Source of the DNA: an uncultured Blautia sp.
GTDB taxonomy: Bacteria > Bacillota > Clostridia > Lachnospirales > Lachnospiraceae
Direction of reading: 5' to 3'
DNA length: 23,870 bases
Assembly (NCBI GenBank): GCA_934358405.1
Contig: CAKRKL010000016.1
Location: 1-23,870, forward strand
Part shown: positions 15,610 through 23,870 of the stretch, piece by piece
Numbering within the stretch: position 1 is the first letter of the stretch
Layout: every line of letters starts with the position of its first letter
Translations under genes and position numbers: made by a program
Notes under the pieces: generated by a model
What the model was told of the DNA's origin: nothing
Database searches by the model: none
The model's input: only the letters and a program-made list of their open reading frames with translations

Positions 15610-16009
15610 CATAAAAGGAGCGGCTTTTTTCAGATGACACATCAGAAAGCATGACAGCCGCAGCTAAAGGCATTGAAGAAGAGGAGTAAGCGCATGTTCT
15701 CCCAGAGAGAAATGTCCGGGGAAGCCTGTGGTGGAAGACATTTCGAGATTCGCATTCGCTGAAGGTAGCTTTGGAGCCGGGGAACTGAATGGGCAGCTAA
15801 GAATTGACCGGACAGCATGTGCAGATATAGGACCGGAGATTTACTGCAGTAGGTTTTCACGCATTTCCAGCGTTATGGGAAAGAGATATGTGAAAGAGAC
15901 CAGGTATGGATATTTTTCAGAAGAGCCATGCCGGGCAGATGCACATAATGAAGGTGGTACCGCGTTAACTTCGCCCTTCACACAGTTTGTGTGGAGGGCG
16001 TTATTTTTT
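15610..16009 (+). ncRNA. T-box leader (tRNA-Val sensing) upstream of valS
   Basis: The leader contains the T-box sequence AAGGTGGTACCGCG (15951-15964), a Stem I region with AGTA (15685-15688), CAGAGAG (15702-15708) and a distal stem GAAATGTC/GACATTTC (15710-15717, 15737-15744) over a GGTG-containing loop. Lower Stem I pairs can be drawn: GCT-AAAG (15663-15669) with CTTT-GG-AGC (15769-15777), and AGCG (15689-15692) with CGCT (15757-15760). The internal loop holds GAAGGTAG, giving GTA (15765-15767) as a valine specifier. The TGGT (15955-15958) would pair with tRNA ending ACCA, matching the A discriminator of tRNA-Val. Uncharged tRNA-Val would favour readthrough. A 294-base open extension upstream of valS in this region is not coding. 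Confidence 0.92.
15972..16009 (+). terminator. T-box regulated terminator
   Basis: A 12-bp stem (15972-15983 with 15989-16000, one T.G pair) with a 5-base loop is followed by TTATTTTTT. It starts 7 bases after the T-box sequence and ends just before the valS ribosome binding site, the usual attenuator position. Confidence 0.93.
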
Positions 16010-16021
16010 AGGAGGAAAATC

Positions 16022-18670
16022 ATGAGCAAAGAACTTGCAAAGACCTATGATCCAAAAGGAATTGAGGAACGTCTTTACCAGAAATGGATGGACAACGGAT
16101 ATTTTCATGCAAAAGTAAACCCTGACAAGAAACCATTTACCATTGTTATGCCGCCGCCAAATGTAACCGGTCAGCTGCATATGGGACATGCACTGGATGA
16201 GACCATGCAGGATATCCTGATTCGTTTCAAGAGAATGCAGGGCTATGAGGCACTGTGGCAGCCGGGAACCGACCATGCAGCTATCGCCACAGAGGTTAAG
16301 GTTACCGAGAAGCTGAAAAAAGAAGGCATTGACAAGGCTGAGATCGGCCGCGAGAAATTTCTGGAATATGCGTGGGAGTGGAAGGAAGAGTACGGCGGAA
16401 AGATCATCAACCAGCTGAAGAAGCTTGGTGCTTCCGCAGACTGGGAGAGAGAGCGTTTTACTATGGACGAAGGCTGCTCCAAGGCTGTTCAGGAGGTTTT
16501 CATTAAATTATATGAAAAAGGCTACATCTACAAGGGTTCTCGTATCATCAACTGGTGTCCGGTATGCCAGACCTCCATTTCCGATGCAGAGGTTGAGCAT
16601 GAGGATCAGGACGGATTTTTCTGGCACATCAACTACCCGGTTGTTGGAGAAGAGGGCAAATTCGTAGAGATCGCAACTACCCGTCCGGAGACACTTCTTG
16701 GAGATACTGCAGTTGCAGTAAACCCGGATGATGAGCGCTACAAAGACATCGTAGGCAAAATGCTGAAGCTTCCTCTCACAGACAGAGAGATCCCGGTAAT
16801 TGCAGACGAGTATGTTGACAAGGAATTCGGAACCGGATGCGTAAAGATCACACCAGCGCACGACCCTAATGACTTTGAAGTAGGAAAGAGACACAATCTT
16901 CCGGAAATCAATATCATGAATGACGATGCCACCATCAATGAGCTTGGCGGAAAATACGCCGGCATGGACCGTTATCAGGCAAGAAAGGCTATGGTAGAGG
17001 ATCTGGACAAGCTTGGCCTTCTGGTTAAGGTGGTTCCTCACAATCACAGCGTTGGAACACATGACCGCTGCCATGCAACGGTAGAGCCGATGATCAAACC
17101 TCAGTGGTTTGTAAAGATGGACGAGATGGCAAAGGCTGCGATCAAGACTCTTGATGACGGAGATCTGAAATTTGTACCGGAGCGTTTTGACAAGACATAC
17201 CTGCACTGGCTGGAGAATATCCGTGACTGGTGTATTTCCCGTCAGCTGTGGTGGGGACACAGAATCCCGGCTTACTACTGTGATGAGTGCGGCGAGACTG
17301 TTGTTGCAAGAGAAATGCCGGAGAAATGTCCGAAATGCGGATGTACACATCTTCACCAGGATGAGGATACCCTGGATACCTGGTTCAGCTCTGCACTGTG
17401 GCCATTCTCCACACTTGGCTGGCCGGACAAAACACCGGAGCTTGAGTATTTCTATCCCACAGATGTGCTGGTAACCGGATATGATATTATTTTCTTCTGG
17501 GTTATCCGTATGGTATTTTCTGCCCTTGAGCAGACCGGCAAAACTCCGTTCCACCATGTACTGATCCACGGTCTTGTAAGAGACTCCCAGGGACGTAAAA
17601 TGAGTAAATCTCTTGGAAACGGTATTGATCCGCTTGAAGTAATCGACAAATACGGCGCAGATGCACTTCGTCTTACACTGATGACAGGAAATGCACCTGG
17701 AAATGATATGCGTTTCTATTGGGAGCGTGTAGAGTCCAGCCGTAACTTTGCAAATAAGATCTGGAACGCTTCCCGCTTCGTGCTTATGAACCTGGAAGGA
17801 AAGACTGTTACAGAGCCGGAAATCGCTTCTCTTTGCGCTGAGGATAAGTGGATCCTTTCCAGACTGAACAATGTTATTAAAGAAGTAACTGAAAATATGG
17901 ATAAATATGAGCTGGGAATTGCAGTTCAGAAGGTATATGACTTCCTTTGGGATGAGCTTTGTGACTGGTATATTGAGATTGCCAAGGTTCGTCTGTGGAA
18001 AGCGGATGAGGATCCAAAAGCAGCAAACGAGGCTTTGTGGACACTTCGTACTGCACTGACACAGGGATTAAAGCTTCTTCATCCGTTTATGCCGTTTATT
18101 ACAGAGGAAATTTACTGCACACTGCTTCCGGAGGAAGAGTCTATTATGATTTCTGAATGGCCGGTTTACAAGGATGAGTGGAACTCTCCGGAGGCTGAGC
18201 TTGCAATCGGAAGCTTCCAGGAAGTGGTAAAAGGTATCCGTAATACAAGAACCAGCATGAATGTACCACAGAACAGAAAAACACATCTGATCATTGTCGG
18301 AAAAGACGCAGATATCTGTCAGATGTATGAGAACAGCAAAAAATCCTTTGTAAATCTTGCCTTTGCAAAAGAGATCCATGTTCAGCAGGATAAGACCGGC
18401 ATCGGTGAGGACGCAGTTTCCGTTGTTGTTTCCAATGCAGTTGTTTATATGCCTCTTGAGGATCTTGTTGATAAGGAAAAGGAAATCGAGAGACTGACCA
18501 AGGAGCAGGAAAGACTGACTAAGGAAATTGCCCGCTGCGAGGGTATGCTGAATAACCCGAACTTTGTAAATAAGGCTCCGGCTGCAAAGGTTGACGCAGA
18601 GAAGGAGAAGCTTGCGAAGTATAAAGAGATGAAGGATAAGGTTAACACACAGCTTGAGCAGCTGAAGTGA
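16022..18670 (+). CDS. valS: Valyl-tRNA synthetase
   Basis: This 882-residue class I synthetase charges tRNA-Val in the cytoplasm and edits mischarged threonine. The HIGH motif is HMGH (53-56) within [15 protein letters not shown]. The editing insertion includes [17 protein letters not shown] and the [15 protein letters not shown] segment. A CDEC/CPKC zinc pair follows, and the KMSKS motif is at 526-530. The C-terminus is the coiled-coil tRNA-binding arm characteristic of ValRS. Length is normal. The start at 16022 is set by GGAGG (16011-16015) and by the T-box terminator directly upstream. Expression is controlled by the T-box. The LTA-synthase-like gene begins 17 bases after the stop, so it is probably on the same transcript. 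Confidence 0.98.
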   Translation: MSKELAKTYDPKGIEERLYQKWMDNGYFHAKVNPDKKPFTIVMPPPNVTGQLHMGHALDETMQDILIRFKRMQGYEALWQPGTDHAAIATEVKVTEKLKKEGIDKAEIGREKFLEYAWEWKEEYGGKIINQLKKLGASADWERERFTMDEGCSKAVQEVFIKLYEKGYIYKGSRIINWCPVCQTSISDAEVEHEDQDGFFWHINYPVVGEEGKFVEIATTRPETLLGDTAVAVNPDDERYKDIVGKMLKLPLTDREIPVIADEYVDKEFGTGCVKITPAHDPNDFEVGKRHNLPEINIMNDDATINELGGKYAGMDRYQARKAMVEDLDKLGLLVKVVPHNHSVGTHDRCHATVEPMIKPQWFVKMDEMAKAAIKTLDDGDLKFVPERFDKTYLHWLENIRDWCISRQLWWGHRIPAYYCDECGETVVAREMPEKCPKCGCTHLHQDEDTLDTWFSSALWPFSTLGWPDKTPELEYFYPTDVLVTGYDIIFFWVIRMVFSALEQTGKTPFHHVLIHGLVRDSQGRKMSKSLGNGIDPLEVIDKYGADALRLTLMTGNAPGNDMRFYWERVESSRNFANKIWNASRFVLMNLEGKTVTEPEIASLCAEDKWILSRLNNVIKEVTENMDKYELGIAVQKVYDFLWDELCDWYIEIAKVRLWKADEDPKAANEALWTLRTALTQGLKLLHPFMPFITEEIYCTLLPEEESIMISEWPVYKDEWNSPEAELAIGSFQEVVKGIRNTRTSMNVPQNRKTHLIIVGKDADICQMYENSKKSFVNLAFAKEIHVQQDKTGIGEDAVSVVVSNAVVYMPLEDLVDKEKEIERLTKEQERLTKEIARCEGMLNNPNFVNKAPAAKVDAEKEKLAKYKEMKDKVNTQLEQLK

Positions 18671-18687
18671 TAAAAAGGAGAATTTGG

Positions 18688-20700
18688 ATGAAGCTGAGCA
18701 AATTTTGCAATAAGATTTCCCTGATTCTCCAGGCTCTCTGGTGCGCAGTGCTCTATTTTATCATAGAAGCACTGTGTCGCCATTCTATAGCAGATGCCTG
18801 GAATTATATGACGGGAAAACCGTTGGTGTTTGCTTATAATACGGCATTTATTTTTACGACCATGCTGATCGTGTACCTGTTTCACAGGCGTGTTTTCTGG
18901 CGGGTGGTGGTTTCTGTTTTCTGGTTGTTTCTCGGTATTGTAAACTGTATTTTGCTGTTAAACCGTGTAACTCCGTTTACAGGCCCAGATCTGCATATGC
19001 TTACGGATGGAATTGCAATCATGCAGAAGTATCTTCCATTTTACGGAGTGGTAATTGGATGCATTATTATCGGGCTTGTGCTTTTTGCGCTTCTGATTCT
19101 TTTTATAAAGGGACCGAAGTATCAGCAGAAGATTAAGTATCGGTATGTGATTCCGATGATTGTTATCGGTGCGGTGGCTTTTGGAGGCATTACCCAGCTG
19201 GCTCTTGAGAAAAGAGTACTGTCCAATTATTTTGGAAATATTGCCTTTGCTTATGAAGATTATGGATATCCTTATTGTCTGGCAACCACTATTTTTAATA
19301 CAGGTATCAGTCAGCCAAGAGATTACTCAGAGGAAGAAATTAAGCGAATTGAGAAGACAGAATCCAATCTTCCGGAAACCAAGGAAGATGGAAAAAGACC
19401 GAATATTCTGTTCCTTCAGCTGGAATCCTTCTTTGATCCTACATTGGTTAATTATCTGAATATTTCTGAGGATCCGATTCCCAATTTCAGAAAGCTGATG
19501 AAGGAGTATTCTTCCGGATACTATAAGGTGCCGTCTGTTGGTGCCGGTACTGCAAATACGGAATTTGAAACAATTACGGGAATGAGTCTTCATTATTTTG
19601 GTCCTGGTGAGTATCCTTATAAGAGTATACTCAAAGAGACTACCTGTGAGAGCGTTCCTTATGTCTTGAAGAATCTTGGATATTCTACTCATGCGGTACA
19701 TAACAATGAAGCGAATTTCTATGGCAGACGATCTGTTTTTCCGAATCTGGGGTTTGATACCTTTACCTCGGAGGAGTACATGGAAAATGAAAATCTGCAG
19801 AATCCACTTGGCTGGGTAAAGGATAGCATTTTGACAGATGAAATCCTGAAATGTCTGGATTCCACAGAAGAACCGGATTATGTATATACAATCTCCGTGC
19901 AGGGACATGGAGATTACCCCAGTGAGCCGATTCTGGATAATCCTGCCATTACCGTGTCCGGGTCTCCTACGGAGGAGCTGGACTGCAAGTGGGAGTATTA
20001 TGTAAATCAGATTCATGAGATGGATCAGTTTGTAAAGGAACTGACAGATGCTCTGGCAGATTATCCGGAGGATGTGATCCTGGTAATGTATGGGGATCAT
20101 TTGCCGACCATGGGACTTACGGTTGAGGATCTTGAGAATAAGTATCTGTTCCAGACGGAGTATGTGATCTGGGATAATATGGGACTGACCAAGAAGGATG
20201 AGAATCTGGCTTCTTACCAGATCGCGGCGGAGGTGCTGGATCGGGTTGGAATTCATGAGGGTACCATTATGAAGTATCATCAGGCGAGAAGGAATACCAA
20301 GAATTATCAGGTGGATCTGGAGACGCTGCAGTATGATGTGCTTTATGGCAAGAGATATGCTTATGGCGGAGAGAATCCGTTTGCGCGGACGAAGATGAAG
20401 ATGGGGCTTTATGATGTGACCCTTGATTCGCTCAGGCTTGTGTCGGATTCGGATTGGACTTATTATATTCAGGGGACGAATTTTACGCCGTCCAGTCAGG
20501 TGAAGCTGAATGGAGAATGGTATGATACTGCATATGTAAGTCCGACTATGCTGGTAATTTCAGGAACAGAGCTGTCGGATTTTGACAGGCTGTCGGTTGT
20601 ACAGCGCAGTAACAGTTCAACCAGGAAGGCTCTTAGCAAGAGCTTTGACAGGTCTGTTTATGCACTTTATGACAGTAAATGGAAGGTGGCTTCCCGGTAG
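18688..20700 (+). CDS. LTA-synthase-like sulfatase-family membrane enzyme
   Basis: This 670-residue protein has about five N-terminal membrane helices (residues ~1-175) and an extracellular sulfatase-fold domain like lipoteichoic acid synthase, which transfers glycerol phosphate from phosphatidylglycerol. Expected active-site elements are present: Glu246 in LQLESFFDP, candidate nucleophile Thr288 in GAGTANTEFETITGM, and Asp470/His471 in MYGDHLP. From about 576 there is an extra beta-rich domain (YYIQGTNFTPSSQVKLNGEW) resembling an IPT/Ig-like fold, absent from classical LtaS. The start at 18688 has AAGGAG (18675-18680); an upstream GTG at 18667 overlaps the valS stop without a site. The polymer made, teichoic acid or another phosphoglycerol polymer, cannot be told. 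Confidence 0.83.
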   Translation: MKLSKFCNKISLILQALWCAVLYFIIEALCRHSIADAWNYMTGKPLVFAYNTAFIFTTMLIVYLFHRRVFWRVVVSVFWLFLGIVNCILLLNRVTPFTGPDLHMLTDGIAIMQKYLPFYGVVIGCIIIGLVLFALLILFIKGPKYQQKIKYRYVIPMIVIGAVAFGGITQLALEKRVLSNYFGNIAFAYEDYGYPYCLATTIFNTGISQPRDYSEEEIKRIEKTESNLPETKEDGKRPNILFLQLESFFDPTLVNYLNISEDPIPNFRKLMKEYSSGYYKVPSVGAGTANTEFETITGMSLHYFGPGEYPYKSILKETTCESVPYVLKNLGYSTHAVHNNEANFYGRRSVFPNLGFDTFTSEEYMENENLQNPLGWVKDSILTDEILKCLDSTEEPDYVYTISVQGHGDYPSEPILDNPAITVSGSPTEELDCKWEYYVNQIHEMDQFVKELTDALADYPEDVILVMYGDHLPTMGLTVEDLENKYLFQTEYVIWDNMGLTKKDENLASYQIAAEVLDRVGIHEGTIMKYHQARRNTKNYQVDLETLQYDVLYGKRYAYGGENPFARTKMKMGLYDVTLDSLRLVSDSDWTYYIQGTNFTPSSQVKLNGEWYDTAYVSPTMLVISGTELSDFDRLSVVQRSNSSTRKALSKSFDRSVYALYDSKWKVASR

Positions 20701-20784
20701 GGATTGGCAGGATCCGTCATGCTGGCCGGGGGACGGTGCGCGGAACCCGGGCGCTTCTAAGATTGAATAATTTCGCTAAAATCG

Positions 20785-20845
20785 AAGAAAGGAGAGGACA
20801 AACTTGCTCCGTTGGAGCCAAGACAGTGTCCTCTCCTTTCTTTAA
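20785..20845 (+). terminator. Long hairpin terminator after the LTA-synthase-like gene
   Basis: A perfect 15-bp outer stem (20785-20799 with 20828-20842) encloses a second stem, CTTGCTCC (20803-20810) with GGAGCCAAG (20814-20822, one bulged base), making a rod of about 23 bp. The right arm ends TTTCTTT. The 84 bases between the stop at 20700 and this hairpin include a GC-rich patch (about 20723-20756) with no gene that I recognise. Confidence 0.8.
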
Positions 20846-20905
20846 CGTATAATATCCGTTATCTGGTGCGGCAGGTTTTGTCGGATAAAAAGTTACGATT
20901 AGGGG

Positions 20906-20933
20906 TGGACTTCTGGTGTGACTATTATATAAT
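20906..20933 (+). promoter_or_regulatory. Candidate promoter for the folC operon
   Basis: A perfect TATAAT (20928-20933) is preceded at 16 bp by TGGACT (20906-20911), which matches the -35 consensus at four of six positions. It lies after the long terminator and 45 bases before folC. Confidence 0.55.
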
Positions 20934-20978
20934 GGTAGAGTAGTTAAAATACGATAGATAAAATGGTGGTTAAAGAAT

Positions 20979-22307
20979 ATGAATTACGAGGAAGCGGTTG
21001 CTTATATTGAGGAAACTCCGAAATTTACAACGAAGAACAGTCTGGAACATACGAAGGAGTGCTTAAGAAGACTGGGAAATCCACAGGAGAAATTTAAGGT
21101 AATACATGTTGCAGGAACCAATGGGAAGGGAAGTACCTGCGCATTTCTTACTTCTATTTTAAGAGAGGCAGGATATTCCTGCGGATTGTTTACATCTCCT
21201 CATCTTGTAAAGATAAATGAGCGGTTTCAGATCAATGAAGTAAATATTGATGATGAGACTTTTCTCAAAGCTTTTGAGAGAGTGAAAGCACTGGCAGACG
21301 AACTGCTGGCAGAGGGAAACTATCACCCGACTTATTTTGAGATGCTGTTTTTGATGGGAATGGTAATTTTCGCTGAAGCGGATGTGGACTATGTAACATT
21401 GGAAACCGGGCTTGGCGGAAGATTGGATGCTACTACGGCGGTGGAGAATCCGGTGGCCTGTGTGATCACTTCCATCAGTCTGGATCATATGCAGTTTCTG
21501 GGAAATACAGTAAAAGAGATTGCAGGAGAGAAGGCAGGGATTATTGTTCCAGGTGTTCCTGTGATTTATGATGGAAATGATAAGGACGCCGCAGAGGTGA
21601 TTGCAGCTAAGGCAAAAGAACTGGGAAGTCCGGCTTATAAGGTAGTTCAGGAGGAAACGAAGGTACTGGGGAATAATAAAGACGGCATTGATTTTTCCCT
21701 GAAAGACAGCTATTATGGAAGCACTGGTTTCCACATTCCCTTTATTGCATGGTATCAGGTGATGAATGCCTCTTTGGCACTGACTACTATGGAAGTATTG
21801 AAGAATGAAATTCCGGTGAGCATGGAAGAACTGAAGGCTGGAATCAGAAATACCAGATGGCAGGGCAGAATGGAGACTATTTTGCCGGGTGTAATCGTGG
21901 ATGGTGCACATAATGAAGATGGTGTACGCAGATTTGTAGAAACAGCAGAACGCTTTCAGGAGGAATATCCGCTGACGCTTTTATTTTCAGCGGTGAATGA
22001 TAAGGATTATCAGGATATGATCCATACTATTTGCAGCAGGATCCATTTCAGAAAGGTTGTGACTACTGAGGTTGGCGGCTACCGTGAAGTGCCCTCTGCT
22101 GAGCTGGCAGAAATATTTCGAAAGGAAGGCTGCGAAGAAGTAGGTAATTCTGATAATATTGAAGAGGCTTTTCGTATGGCACGTGAGGCTAAGGGCGCAG
22201 ACGGAATGCTGTTCTGCGTAGGCTCTCTTTATCTGGTGGGAGAAATCAAGGCTATTTTGCAGAAGCATCAGGGTGTGTTTGAAATTGCCGATAAAGGGAA
22301 TAAATAA
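20979..22307 (+). CDS. folC: Bifunctional folylpolyglutamate synthase/dihydrofolate synthase
   Basis: This 442-residue cytoplasmic Mur-ligase-family enzyme attaches glutamate to dihydropteroate and extends polyglutamate tails on folates using ATP. The P-loop GTNGKGST (46-53), the folate-binding loop FTSPHLVKINERF (71-83), LETGLGGRLDATTAV, the SLDHMQFLG and AGEKAGII segments, and VDGAHNEDGV of the C-terminal ligase domain are all where FolC has them. Length is typical. The ATG at 20979 has a weak GGTGGTTA site. It heads a likely operon with a 50-residue protein (32-base gap) and a TPR protein (15-base gap). No dihydropteroate synthesis genes are in the window, so FolC may serve salvage or polyglutamylation only; that is inference. 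Confidence 0.95.
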   Translation: MNYEEAVAYIEETPKFTTKNSLEHTKECLRRLGNPQEKFKVIHVAGTNGKGSTCAFLTSILREAGYSCGLFTSPHLVKINERFQINEVNIDDETFLKAFERVKALADELLAEGNYHPTYFEMLFLMGMVIFAEADVDYVTLETGLGGRLDATTAVENPVACVITSISLDHMQFLGNTVKEIAGEKAGIIVPGVPVIYDGNDKDAAEVIAAKAKELGSPAYKVVQEETKVLGNNKDGIDFSLKDSYYGSTGFHIPFIAWYQVMNASLALTTMEVLKNEIPVSMEELKAGIRNTRWQGRMETILPGVIVDGAHNEDGVRRFVETAERFQEEYPLTLLFSAVNDKDYQDMIHTICSRIHFRKVVTTEVGGYREVPSAELAEIFRKEGCEEVGNSDNIEEAFRMAREAKGADGMLFCVGSLYLVGEIKAILQKHQGVFEIADKGNK

Positions 22308-22339
22308 TTTTATTCTCCGGGAGTTTATGGAGGAATTAT

Positions 22340-22492
22340 ATGATTGATTACGAAGAGGAACTGAAGAAATTTGAACCTTGTCTGGATGTGACAGATGCAG
22401 AAGGTGCAATTTATGACAGAGAACTGACTGATATACTGGATATCCTTCAGGAGATGCTGAGGGAATCCAAAAGCGGACGCAGGATGAAATAG
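22340..22492 (+). CDS. Small acidic protein, 50 residues, function unknown
   Basis: An ATG at 22340 stands behind a perfect GGAGGAA (22329-22335) and opens a 50-codon frame ending at TAG 22492. The protein starts MIDYEEELKKFEPCLDV and ends with a predicted helix (ELTDILDILQEMLRESKSG) and a basic tail GRRMK. The strong ribosome binding site, the tight fit between folC (32 bases) and the next gene (15 bases), and the amphipathic helix make it a credible gene despite its size. I do not recognise the family. It may be a partner or regulator of a neighbour. Confidence 0.75.
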   Translation: MIDYEEELKKFEPCLDVTDAEGAIYDRELTDILDILQEMLRESKSGRRMK

Positions 22493-22507
22493 AATAGGAG
22501 ATACTTA

Positions 22508-23860
22508 ATGAACTGTATGAATTGCGGCGCGTTCCTGGCTGATAAGGACCTGGATTATTGTCCTCATTGCGGGTGCAATGTTCTGATCCAGAAAAAGGTG
22601 GAGTATCTCTCCAAACTTTACTATAATCAGGGGCTGGAAAAGGCCAGTATCCGTGACCTTTCAGGAGCTGTAAACTGTCTGAAGCAGAGCCTTACTTTTA
22701 ATAAAAGGAATATACAGGCAAGAAATCTGCTTGGACTTGTATATTTTGAAACCGGCGAGGTGGTTGCAGCACTTAGCGAGTGGGTAATCAGCAAGAATCT
22801 GCAGCCTACCAGAAATATTGCAAATGAATATATAAATCGTCTTCAGGCTAATTCCAATAAGCTTGATGCGATTAACGAAACTATCCGGAAATACAATAAT
22901 GCTTTGGCTCTTTGCAGGGAAGGGCATGAGGATATGGCTGCCATCCAGCTTAGGAAGATTCTTACCCAGAATTCTAAGCTGATCAAAGGATATCATTTGC
23001 TGGCGCTTATTTACATGAAAAATCATGATTGGGGCAAGGCAAGAAGGATTCTCAGAAAGGCTGCGCGTATTGATAAGACGAATACCACCACCTTGCGTTT
23101 TCTTCGTGAGGTTGATGAGCGAACCGGAGTTACCACCAAACTGGACCGACAGAAGAAGGGCTTATTCGGAAAGACAGTCAAAGAATCCTATGGAGATGAG
23201 GTGTCAAGAAATGTGGCTGTGCAGCCTGCTGTCTATAAGGAAAACTCCAGGATCTCCCTGTTTGTAACCCTTATGGCCGGTGTTGCTGCAGGCGCTGCGG
23301 CTTTCTGGCTGCTGGCAGTACCCGCTATCAAGCAGGGGATTTACAGAGAGGCCAATCAGCAGATTGTGAAATACAGTGAATCTCTGGCAAGCCAGGGGGC
23401 AGAACTTACAAAAGCTCAGGGACAGGCGAAAGAATCAGGAGATGTGGCTGAAGAGATCACTTTGCAGCTTGACAGTGAGCAGAAAAAGAGTACAAGCTAT
23501 CAGGCTCTTCTTAATGCATATGTGGCATATAAGCAGAATGAGTATGATGCGGCTGCGCTGGAGATCCAGAAGATCTATGAAGATCAGATCGGAGATGACG
23601 TTAAGGGAATTTATAATACAATCTGTTCTGAAACCGGGGTATCGGGAATCAAGAGTGACGGATCCTCTGATACAAGTGCAGATACTTCTGCTTCCAATGA
23701 GGCTGGCAATGATGGAACAGACTATCAGTCTGATGAGTCAGGAGCTGATTCCGGGTATGATGATTCTGCCGACAGCGGATATGATGACACGGATAATTCT
23801 GACTATAATGAAGAGAACGGATACTATGATGAAGACGGTGATTTTCATTATTATGAATAA
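22508..23860 (+). CDS. Zinc-ribbon/TPR membrane protein with acidic tail
   Basis: This 450-residue protein opens with a zinc ribbon (CMNC at 3-6, CPHC at 18-21). TPR-like helical pairs follow at about 33-100 and 128-194, e.g. AVNCLKQSLTFNKRNIQARN and AAIQLRKILTQNSKLIKGYH. A single membrane helix lies at about 249-272, then a coiled coil (~280-330), a further TPR-like segment (~332-362) and a low-complexity acidic tail (~383-450) rich in Asp, Ser, Gly and Tyr, ending DGDFHYYE. The likely topology is zinc ribbon and TPRs in the cytoplasm with coiled coil and tail outside. The start is behind TAGGAGA (22495-22501). No enzymatic motif is seen; a scaffold role is the most that can be said. The gene ends 10 bases before the window edge. 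Confidence 0.8.
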   Translation: MNCMNCGAFLADKDLDYCPHCGCNVLIQKKVEYLSKLYYNQGLEKASIRDLSGAVNCLKQSLTFNKRNIQARNLLGLVYFETGEVVAALSEWVISKNLQPTRNIANEYINRLQANSNKLDAINETIRKYNNALALCREGHEDMAAIQLRKILTQNSKLIKGYHLLALIYMKNHDWGKARRILRKAARIDKTNTTTLRFLREVDERTGVTTKLDRQKKGLFGKTVKESYGDEVSRNVAVQPAVYKENSRISLFVTLMAGVAAGAAAFWLLAVPAIKQGIYREANQQIVKYSESLASQGAELTKAQGQAKESGDVAEEITLQLDSEQKKSTSYQALLNAYVAYKQNEYDAAALEIQKIYEDQIGDDVKGIYNTICSETGVSGIKSDGSSDTSADTSASNEAGNDGTDYQSDESGADSGYDDSADSGYDDTDNSDYNEENGYYDEDGDFHYYE

Positions 23861-23870
23861 TAGAATGAAA

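Noticed and set aside
15728..16021. 98-codon in-frame N-terminal extension of valS
   Set aside because: It runs through the T-box leader and its terminator, has no ribosome binding site, and the normal ValRS N-terminus begins at 16022 behind GGAGG.
16508..17569. Long minus-strand open frame of 353 codons opposite valS
   Set aside because: It lies entirely inside valS, shows no recognisable domain or ribosome binding site, and arises from the codon bias of the sense gene.

Overview
The window reads as a chromosomal segment of a low-to-mid GC Gram-positive anaerobe of the class Clostridia, most likely a Lachnospiraceae gut bacterium (Blautia/Dorea/Ruminococcus-like). The grounds are strong AGGAGG ribosome binding sites, a T-box leader, a cobalamin riboswitch, the deoxyxylulose-independent vitamin B6 pair pdxS-pdxT, an LTA-synthase-type sulfatase and a VTC/DUF4956/CotH cassette. 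The genus assignment is inference. All 16 genes recognised lie on the plus strand. I see no transposon, phage gene, CRISPR array, rRNA or tRNA.

Layout. (1) 1-836: the 3' end of pdxS, complete pdxT, and a strong terminator. (2) 842-2379: a single-gene unit for O-acetylhomoserine sulfhydrylase (metY), with its own promoter and terminator. (3) 2420-5711: a three-gene operon encoding a VTC-type polyphosphate polymerase, a DUF4956 membrane protein and a CotH-family kinase. It has a promoter preceded by an 11-bp-phased direct repeat, and the CotH gene carries a 36-bp coding minisatellite. (4) 5788-6945: a strongly promoted gene for a secreted protein made of four SH3-like repeats, closed by a terminator. 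(5) 6947-10620: a cobalamin-riboswitch-controlled operon, btuF-btuC-btuD plus a small cysteine-rich CGGC-domain protein. (6) 10674-15473: an ABC exporter pair, an ATPase with a TTG start and a 1328-residue FtsX-type permease whose extracellular part holds a ~518-residue coiled coil. (7) 15575-20845: a T-box-controlled operon of valS and an LTA-synthase-like sulfatase. (8) 20906-23870: folC, a 50-residue small protein, and a zinc-ribbon/TPR membrane protein with an acidic tail.

How the genes fit together. Several units concern cofactors and amino acids: PLP synthesis by PdxST, PLP-dependent homocysteine synthesis by MetY, corrinoid uptake, folate polyglutamylation, and valine charging. The rest concern the cell envelope: the kinase/polyphosphate cassette, the SH3 repeat protein, the wall-spanning-sized ABC permease and the LTA-synthase-like enzyme. 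The most interesting material is the polyphosphate polymerase/membrane/kinase cassette with its candidate response-regulator site, the symmetric coiled-coil hairpin in the ABC permease, and the CGGC protein inside a B12 regulon.
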